A stretch of 64,000 nucleotides of DNA, taken from the NCBI RefSeq assembly GCF_000182925.2, contig NC_026501.1, forward strand, positions 5,993,917-6,057,916. Reading direction: 5' to 3'. This DNA is from Neurospora crassa OR74A (Eukaryota; Ascomycota; Sordariomycetes; Sordariales; Sordariaceae). Made by a program: the position numbers and the translations under genes. The notes beneath the pieces were generated by a model that made no database searches, was not told where the DNA came from, and saw only the letters and a program-made list of their open reading frames with translations. Of this stretch, positions 56,379 through 64,000 are shown piece by piece. Position 1 is the first letter of the stretch, and each line of letters begins with the position of its first letter.

Positions 56379-58485
56379 CCACCTTTTCTTTCGTACATTG
56401 CTTGGATGATAGCGTAGCATACTTCAGCCTACATACCTCTCTTTACCTTGCCTCACCTTTCATCTGCACATAGCAGCAATGCAATACTCTACTTGATGCG
56501 CACATACACAAAACCCAGTCGTGACGAAAATTATCTCGTCGGTGATCTCCAATAATGATGGTGTTGTGGTGCCTTGTGACAGGTGGTACTACCCCCATCT
56601 CCCCCCATCCTCGCAACAGAAAAAGCAAATTGCATGGTAACACGCACCGCACCTGTAGTGTAGTCAATTGAACTCGAGTGACCGAGTCTGTAGACTAGTC
56701 GTGGCATGCCTGCCGGAACAACAGGACGGCAGAACGGGTTATTCGATGTCGGTGGCGTGGTGGTGATACAGACAGAAGAATCTGCATATACACACGACGA
56801 GCGAGGCGAGACACATACAAGACAAAGCCAAATAAGACAGACGAGACAGACAGCATGCAGAACCCTTCTAGACCCCACCTTAATTTTAATCGTCTATTTC
56901 TTGGTTGGATTAAATTGCAGCTTTCTTGTCTTTTCTCTGTTTGGCCATCATCTGTTGGTTGTTAAGTCTCACAAGAACATTAATGACAGGACAATGAGAC
57001 AAGACACTAATACAACAACGACTTTGATGGTTTGTGTCCGGGTTTGGAACCGACATGCAAACCCAAAGACTTCGATCTGTGTTTGATGAGGGCGACTTGA
57101 CGATCATGAGCCGTCTTATGAAGGCTTGACGTACAAATGATTTGGGCATAATTATCATTTTCTCTCTGTCTCTGTCTTTCTCTCAGTCTGTACGTGTATG
57201 TGTCAGATGCTGTCAAGGTTCCATTCTATGTCTTGGTTGTCTGATTTTTGTTCCGAGATATCTACAATCAAAACCACCTTGACAGAAATGGGGGCCAAGC
57301 GCTACGCGGATTACCTGTTTGTACATCTCCGCCGGCATGCACTCTGTTAGCGTGGTACCGCCACCTCGCAGAATTTGACTGGTTGGCGGCAGGCATAATA
57401 CCAACCGTTCTCTGTAGGAAAACCAAAGTTATCGCCACATGCAATTTTACCGCGCTGACAGAGTATTCTAGTGTAAATGCTGGCAGAGGTGTGAAGAGAA
57501 AAGGCGAGACTTGCGGAAATACGACCCGGCGGAGGCGTATCTGATTCGCTATTTCGGATTGGAGGACGGATGGACGCTATTGCAAGCAAGTTCGCAAACT
57601 TTACCTTGAAGATGTAAAAAGAAAAGAAGCAGAAGAAAGACAAGATCATGTAGTTCAAATTTCGGCCAAATCGAGGCCTGGAAAGTGTAGTGTGTTTCAC
57701 GATGTATGGTCGGCCAACGCGGTTGCTGAAACGGGACAGGAACTGTTGACGGCTAGGCATGTTGTCGTGGTTCCTCGTCGTTTGAATGAAAAGGATCGAC
57801 CGACATGCGTGTAATGCGTGCGTGTAATGCATCGACATTTCGAAACTTTCCAGACATGTTGGGGTCCAAATTGGCTGTTGCTGTACAAGCCGCTGCCCTG
57901 TTGCACTCACTTCATCTTTCTGCTGCAGAGTGCAGGCCGGAAGGAAGGAAGGAAGAATGGGGTTGACTGCCCAGCCGCAGGCAGGCGGATCAAATCATCC
58001 AAGTCAGCCCAGAGCAGGGATCCAATGGTGAACATGTGAGTGACTTGGATCCTCCCCGCATTGCGTCGGGTTTGTGCCCCCCAGACCCCTTCCCTTTGCC
58101 CCCCCCCCCCCGTGTCCATACTTGCTGTTTTTCTGGTGTTTCAGGCGTGGCTTGCAGTGGATCTACCCCGGCCACAACCTGAACCCTCAGCCCTGACAGC
58201 ACAAACGAGCAGGAACAGCTCAGCACCTGCGCCGCACTAGAGGTACCCTAGGCGGGCGGGGATTAGACACACCACCACCGCCCCGGCCCTGACTCCCCCT
58301 CCCCTCCCTCCCTGACCACCTCAGCAGCCCGACCTCCTCCCCAGGCTTGCACCAGGACAGCCAGAACCACCTACCTATCTCGGGGCCAGCCAGCTGCCAG
58401 CCTGCCATTCAGCGCTTCGCCTGGACAGCGATGGAAGGAAACATTAGGTAGGTTGGCGGGCAAGAGGACTGGGTCCGAGAACCAA

Positions 58486-58504
58486 CCCCCCCCCCCCCCC
58501 CCCC
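58486..58504. repeat. C19 homopolymer
   Basis: Nineteen C, about 530 bp upstream of the alpha-mannosidase start codon; a shorter C13 run lies at 58099-58111. Confidence 0.9.
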
Positions 58505-59036
58505 GTTGGTCAGTCCCGCCGTCAGTCCTCTTGCAAGTGTGGAAGCATTTCCTCGTTTCCTCCCACTCCTAGACGTAGTTGCTCCTTTTGCTGCTCCTCC
58601 TCCATCATCATCATCATTATCATCCTCCTCCTTCTCGACCCTCGACCCGCGATTGACCCCTCCCCCCCCGCTAGACGTGTTCGCTGGCCTCGCGAGCCGA
58701 AACCATACGATACCAATACCAATACCGTCCATTCCAGTTGGCTCCAATGTGTACAGCACTTTCGTTAGTTTCGTCAGAGATATAGCCAAACATACAGACG
58801 CTTTAACCTTCTTCAACTACTTTTGAGAACCTGTTGGATGACTTGTCGTGTTATGACCTACGCTTGAACCATACTACCTTACCTACCGACGATTTCTAAA
58901 CCTACCTTGCCTAATTCCTCTCCTCGAGCTTATATCTGCGCCCGCCCTCCCGGCAAGATCCTAGAATACTCGTTTCCCCGTCCCCGTCGACTGCTCGACC
59001 CCCTATCAAAACACCATATACCCGCACTATATCAAG

Positions 59037-62000
59037 ATGGGCGGGGAATCAGCAACTCAGAGCAAGCCCATCTCGGCTTACCCGCTACGCGCACCCAAGC
59101 CGGTCGGCCAGTACATCACCAACATCTACAAGGATCGTATCAGTCAGTTTTACGCAAAGGGACAATGGGAGCACAACAATCTCAACGCCATGATGTACGA
59201 GGGTGTCGCCGAGGGCGAGCCCCATGTCAAGCTGTTCGTCTGGGATGCCCCCGACCAGGATCGACCAACCTTTGACGAGGCCGTCAAGCACGAGTTCAGA
59301 AAGACAGAAGTCGGCGCTCGATTCGGCCCTGCCTGGTCGACCCACTGGTTCAAGGTTGTCCTTACGGTCCCCGAGGACTTGCGCGATAAGAGGCTGCTCG
59401 AACTCCACTGGGACGCCAATAACGAGGGCATGGTCTGGACGCACGATGGCAAGCCGCTGCAGGGCTTAACGGGCGGTGGTGAGCGTACCGAGTGGATATT
59501 GCCAGACTCGTTCCGTGACGGAAAGGAACATATCATCTACATCGAGATGGCCTGCAATGGCATGTTTGGTGCAGCGGGAGGGGGCGATATCATCCAGCCT
59601 CCTGATCCAAACAAGCACTTTCGTCTCGACAAGGCCGAAATTGTGGCTGTGAACCCCGATGCGAGGCAGCTATACATCGATATCTGGATCATTGGTGATG
59701 CGGCACGCGAGTTCCCGAGTGAATCGTGGGAGCAGCATCAGGCGCTGAAGACGTGCAATGAGATTATCGAGGCCTTTGAGCTCGGCAATAAAGACTCGCT
59801 CAAAAAGTGTCGGGAAATTGCTCAGCAGTACCTTGGTCCGGACGTTGACTCGGCCAGGGTATACGACACCAAGAGGGGAAAGGCACCGCTTGTTTTTGGT
59901 ATCGGCCATTGTCACATCGACAGTTGCTGGCTATGGCCCTGGGATGAGACCAAGCGCAAGGTAGCTCGATCTTGGTCTAACCAATGCGACCTCATGGACC
60001 GCTACCCAGAACTCAACTTTGCTTGCTCACAAGCACAGCAATACAAATGGTGCAAGACTCTATACCCCCATGTCTGGGAACGTGTCAAGAGCAAGGTGGC
60101 CGACGGTCGTTTCCATCCTATCGGAGGTAGCTGGGTTGAGCACGACACCAACATGCCCAGCGGCGAGTCCTTGGTCCGGCAGTTCGTGTACGGCCAGCGT
60201 TTCTTCGAGAGCAACTTTGGAAAGAGGTGCCAAACATTCTGGCTGCCTGACACTTTTGGCTATTCCAGTCAGCTACCCCAACTCTGCCGCCTCGCTGGCA
60301 TGACTCGGTTCCTAACCCAAAAGCTGAGCTGGAACAACATCAACAAGTTCCCCCACACAACCTTCAACTGGGTTGCCCTCGACGGCACGCAGGTCATCTG
60401 CCACATGCCCCCTTCAGAAACCTACACCGCCGAGGCCCACTTTGGCGATGTTAAGCGCAGCATGTCACAACACAAGTCTCTCGACCAAGATCATACGTCT
60501 TTGCTCGTCTTTGGCAAGGGAGATGGAGGTGGCGGCCCTACGTGGCAGCACCTAGAGAAGCTTCGTCGCTGCCGCGGTATCAGCGATACTGTTGGTCTCC
60601 TACCGCGGGTGTCTCTGGGCGGTTCGGTAGATGACTTCTTTGATAGTCTCGAGCGGAAGGCTGATTCGCTGGTTACCTGGTTTGGTGAACTGTACTTCGA
60701 GCTGCACCGCGGAACATACACTACGCAAGCGAACAACAAAAAGTTCAACCGGAAAGCTGAGTTTGTGCTGAGGGACATCGAGCAGCTCGCAACGATTGCC
60801 TCACTCAAGGACAAGGACTACAAGTATCCAAAGAAGGAAATCGACGAAATGTGGGAGGCAACACTGCTCTGCCAGTTCCATGATTGTCTCCCTGGCAGCT
60901 CAATTGAGATGTGTTATGATGATTCGGATAAGGTATGTTTGGGCTTGATTAGTTTGTTCGTGATGAAGGATTACTGACTTCCCTTCGACAGCTCTATGCT
61001 CAAATTTTCAAGACCGGTGAGAGGCTCTTGAGGGATGCATGCAAGGCATTAGGCGTTTTCCAAGTAGACGCCACGGGCGTGGAGCGCGGCATTGCCCTGA
61101 ACACTTTACCCTGGTACCGCGAGGAGCTTGTTGAGATTTCCAAGGGTGATTTTGCCCTTGCCAAGGGTGTAGGTCCTCTCCTTAAACTCCAGCAATACGA
61201 AATCATGCAAGTGGACGACGGGGTCAAGCTCCACAAGCTATCCAACGGTGTTTTCGTCCTCGAGAATAAGCGACTCAAGGTCCGTGTCGAGGCCGGCACC
61301 ATCACGTCCCTCTACGACAAATACGACAGGCGCGAGGTCATCCCTGAAGGCCAGCGCGCCAACCAGTTCGTCATCTTCGACGACAAGCCGCTCTACTGGC
61401 AAGCCTGGGACGTCGAAGTCTATCACCTCGACACGCGCAAGGAGCTCCAGTCCAGCGAGACCCAAGTGCACGAAGAAAAAACGCATCGCGTCAGCGTCAT
61501 CACCAAGACCAAGATCTCCGAGCAATCCCACATCTCCACCATCATCAGCCTCTCGGCGGCTGTCAACGAGCTCCAATCCTACATCGAAGTCCAATCCACC
61601 GTCGAATGGCACGAAACCATGAAATTTCTCAAGGTCGAATTCCCCGTCGACATCCGCAATACAGAAGCTTCATACGAAACGCAATTCGGCATCGTCCGCC
61701 GCCCGACCCACTACAACACCTCCTGGGACATGGCCAAGTTCGAAGTTTGCTGCCACAAGTTCGCCGACCTGTCTGAACATGGCTACGGCGTGTCCATCCT
61801 CAACGACTCCAAATACGGCTTCGCCACCACCGGTTCTCTCATGCGCTTGTCCTTGCTCCGCTCCCCCAAAGCCCCCGACGCTCATGCAGATATGGGCGCG
61901 CACACCATCCGCTGGGCCATCTTCCCGCACACAGGCTCCCTGGGTGCCATGACCGTCCGCAAAGCCTACGAATTCAATAACCCGCTTAAACTCCTCGAGT

Positions 62001-62365
62001 CTCCGCACTCTTTCGCTACCCTCGACGAACAGGAACCACCCGTCTGGTTCACCGATAACTCGAACCCATCCCTGATCCTCGACACAATCAAGCGCGCTGA
62101 GGATGATGAGGATGTCTCTGTTGAAACAATTGAAAGTCCGGTGAAAAAGAAGAAGGGACAGAGTGTGATTCTGAGGATCTACGACTCGCTTGGTGGACGC
62201 GCGAGGGGAACGATCGAGACGAGGTGGCCGGTCAAGAGGGTGAGTAAAGTCAATTTGCTGGAGGATGAGCTGGAGGAGGTCAGCGGGTTTGATGTGGCGG
62301 AGGGGAGGTTCGAGGTGGATTTGAGGCCGTTTGAGGTTGCTAGTTATCGGTTAGAGTTGGCTTGA
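59037..62365 (+). CDS. ams1: Alpha-mannosidase, glycoside hydrolase family 38 (Ams1 type)
   Basis: Exons 59037-60932 and 60992-62365 (1089 aa; yeast Ams1 is 1083). It trims alpha-linked mannose from free oligosaccharides in the cytosol and vacuole. The GH38 active site is visible: zinc ligands H293 and D295 in GIGHCHIDSCWLWPWDE, the nucleophile D405 in FWLPDTFGYSSQLP, and a later His in QFHDCLPGSS. The C-terminal beta-sandwich domains follow (LENKRLKVRVEAGTITSLYD). There is no signal peptide, which fits direct cytosol-to-vacuole import as known for Ams1 in yeast. The 59-nt intron is phase 0 and joins DDSDK to LYAQIF. The start at 59037 (ATGGGCGGGGAATC) is well placed after a C-rich leader. 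A poly-T tract and AATAAA follow the stop. Confidence 0.95.
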
Positions 62366-62377
62366 GTTTTTTGTCTG

Positions 62378-62379
<2 letters not shown>

Positions 62380-62408
<29 letters not shown>
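62380..62408. repeat. Poly-T tract, 29 nt
   Basis: Begins 15 nt after the alpha-mannosidase stop codon, in its 3' UTR. The transcript would carry a U29 run. Confidence 0.95.
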
Positions 62409-62576
62409 GGTGTCTCTTGATGACTCCGGTTGGTTGTTGGATGCGGGGACGACTTATGGAGCTATGTTGGGTGAGCATAAGGGGGAGTAAATGGTGGGGA
62501 TGATGTGATGTCTGTAACGATGCGATGATTGCTATGAAATTTTTCGGTTATGACGAGAAGAATGGGAAGTCAATTT

Positions 62577-62582
62577 AATAAA
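62577..62582 (+). terminator. Candidate polyadenylation signal AATAAA
   Basis: A perfect AATAAA about 210 nt after the alpha-mannosidase stop, in AT-rich sequence. It fits the usual position for a 3' end in filamentous fungi, where exact AATAAA is not obligatory. Confidence 0.45.
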
Positions 62583-63747
62583 AGAGCTAGGAAACCACAA
62601 ATGGAGGGGAACGACAGAGCGTATTATCTAGGTATGTAGGAGGGTAAGTAAGAGGGGAAAGAATAGTGGGCGGCGAAAACTCGATAAATGGGGCGGAAGA
62701 AAGAGAAAGAGTAGGGGAAGGCGTCAGCCGTGGTGGAATAAGGCCGGATCGGTACTGTTGGAGATTGGGTATCTGGAGGGATGATCGACCGTATCACTAA
62801 GCCTTCAGGTTCCATGATCAAAAGAAGTGTGTTAACTGAACATTTTACGTTCACATAAGTTATCTTTTCCTTGCAATTGTGTCTCGTAAGCGTCAATTGT
62901 TGACCCCCATAATATATGGCTGTCAAGTACTTGTCAGTATGTCTAGGAACTTGGCACATTGTCAACTCGAACAACTTGCAATGGCATAGCAAAAAGGAAA
63001 AATGATGAACAGGTTTTTTTTCTCTATGCTGAGAGTGTTTACTACCTTGCTAGCATAGAGGATCGAACGCTTCATATTTATCTCAAGAAGGCACCCTTAT
63101 ATAATTCCAACTACTCAGAGGTCATGCTTCGTCAAAACACCAGATCTAGGGGCCTCTCCTCCTCTCAAACACTTTGCTACACTTAATGACCGCTGATCCT
63201 CTTTTTACGATTGGATTTTCTTGTATCGGTCCCATCTTGCAGGCCTTGCTCTTGTTCTGGCCGTCCTGTAAGGCTTACGGTTGACGTACTGAAACATTCT
63301 CGCCCACTTCAGTATTCTCTCGTACAGAGACTTCCATTGACACAGTAGTTGAAGGCCCAAGTATGTCTAAACAACCGATTCCAGTTCTACTGGCGAGACG
63401 GGGCTATAGAGTGACTGCAGAAACACGTCGAAAGCTGTGCTCGAACAGACTTGGGCTCTTTTTTTGAATTCGTCGTATTCCAATTTCATCCATGTGGATT
63501 ACATCTTGATGAACCACAGGCACAATGCACCAGACCTCTTGTTCGGTGTCGAGTATATGTGGCAATTTCGAGTTATTAATTGCTTTGGACCCCAGTATCT
63601 TGATCGCTCTTCACCTCGGCGTCTTGAATGCCTTCCACCCCCCGTACACTGATTTGAGCCTTCGGAGCTTTCCCGACGGCACCGATGAACACCCTTTCAC
63701 CACTTGGCGCCCAAAACAAACCCCACAAACTTGATGAAGGAACGCTT

Positions 63748-64000
63748 CTACTGCGACTTCTTTTCTTCCACTGGCTGGGGCTGCTGCTGCTGCTGCTGCT
63801 GCTGCTGGCCATCATTCTTTTTCTCCTTCTTATCGCCCTTGGCATAGTCGTCCTTCTCCTTGGACTCGGCGTACCATTGGCCAGCCTGCAAGACCAGGAC
63901 TCCCACCAGCACCATGGCCAAAATGGTGTTGCTGGCGCTGAGCACCTTCATAGTATCCTCCCTGCCGAGAATGACCTCGCCCGAGACGGGGCCGTCGTGC
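63748..64000 (-). CDS. C-terminal part of an unidentified membrane protein (runs off the window)
   Basis: The minus-strand frame is open from the window edge to a TAG at 63748-63750. It contains a hydrophobic helix (NTILAMVLVGVLVLQAGQWY) followed by a charged Lys/Glu segment, a Q9 run and a short tail. An ATG at 63951 would give a 67-residue protein, but the residues before it (DGPVSGEVILGREDT) stay in frame and look protein-like, so I take this as the last exon of a longer gene. Topology would be a single C-terminal membrane anchor with a charged tail. I do not recognise the family. Confidence 0.55.
   Translation of the reverse strand, partial: HDGPVSGEVILGREDTMKVLSASNTILAMVLVGVLVLQAGQWYAESKEKDDYAKGDKKEKKNDGQQQQQQQQQPQPVEEKKSQ

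Larger units (their letters stand above)
56024..59036. other. Tandem intergenic region with microsatellites
   Basis: 3 kb between two plus-strand genes. Holds (CA)11 at 56357-56378, a C13 run at 58099-58111 and a C19 run at 58486-58504. Half-sites AGGTACCCTAGG (58241-58252), ATTAGGTAGG (58443-58452) and CTACCTTACCTACC (58874-58887) lie in the last 800 bp, which is C-rich leader. No gene is supportable. Confidence 0.55.
62366..63747. other. Convergent intergenic region
   Basis: 1.4 kb between the alpha-mannosidase 3' end (plus) and the partial minus-strand gene at the right edge. Apart from the poly-T tract and AATAAA, it is AT-rich with a half-site CTAGGTATGTAGG near 62629-62641. No gene was seen. 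Confidence 0.5.

Overview
The window is nuclear DNA of a filamentous ascomycete, most likely a Sordariomycete near the Sordariales (Neurospora/Sordaria/Podospora-like). The evidence is short GT-AG introns (about 50-200 nt), long intergenic regions rich in pyrimidine tracts and microsatellites, long Gln, Ser, Pro and Asn runs inside proteins, and single-copy fungal housekeeping genes with no operon structure. I can place sixteen protein genes. I see no tRNA or rRNA gene, CRISPR array, transposon, or secondary-metabolite or virus-like cluster. All splice models were built by hand from frame continuity and splice-site sequence and have not been checked against RNA.

Left part (1-21.4 kb): an F-box/JmjC oxygenase (674-2529 +); a CUE-like/CCCH/DUF1771/SMR protein that looks like a ribosome-linked nuclease (5014-7359 +); a TVP38-type Golgi membrane protein (8896-10369 +); an uncharacterised fungal protein with three Cys-Pro motifs (12739-10924 -); a proline-iminopeptidase-like hydrolase (13702-15214 +); a class I DnaJ/Ydj1 chaperone with a farnesylation tail (17864-16435 -) and a good heat-shock element upstream; and a cytosine deaminase (19869-20668 +).

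Middle (21.4-51.4 kb): the large SNT2-type chromatin reader (27611-21425 -) and a HELQ/Pol-theta-type helicase (34892-38157 +) diverge across a 7.3 kb stretch with no supportable gene. Then come a BTB protein with a large insertion in its BTB fold (40860-43219 +), the TRM82 subunit of the tRNA m7G methyltransferase (45186-43414 -), divergent from the ribosomal stalk protein P0 (45844-46909 +), and the mitochondrial mismatch-repair ATPase MSH1 (51392-47464 -).

Right part (51.4-64 kb): an uncharacterised Gln-rich protein with an 11-residue Cys repeat (54575-56023 +), a GH38 alpha-mannosidase (59037-62365 +), and the 3' end of a membrane protein that runs off the window (64000-63748 -). The genes serve separate functions (translation and tRNA modification, protein folding, chromatin, DNA repair, glycan turnover, pyrimidine salvage) and I see no functional cluster. 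The most interesting leads are a four-fold basic repeat in the N-terminal extension of MSH1, the ribosome-rescue-like CCCH-SMR fusion, the Cys-bearing insertion inside the BTB fold, the hendecad repeat protein, the phased heat-shock element, two stop-free introns of 3n length, and a recurring TACCTAGGTA palindrome in intergenic DNA.
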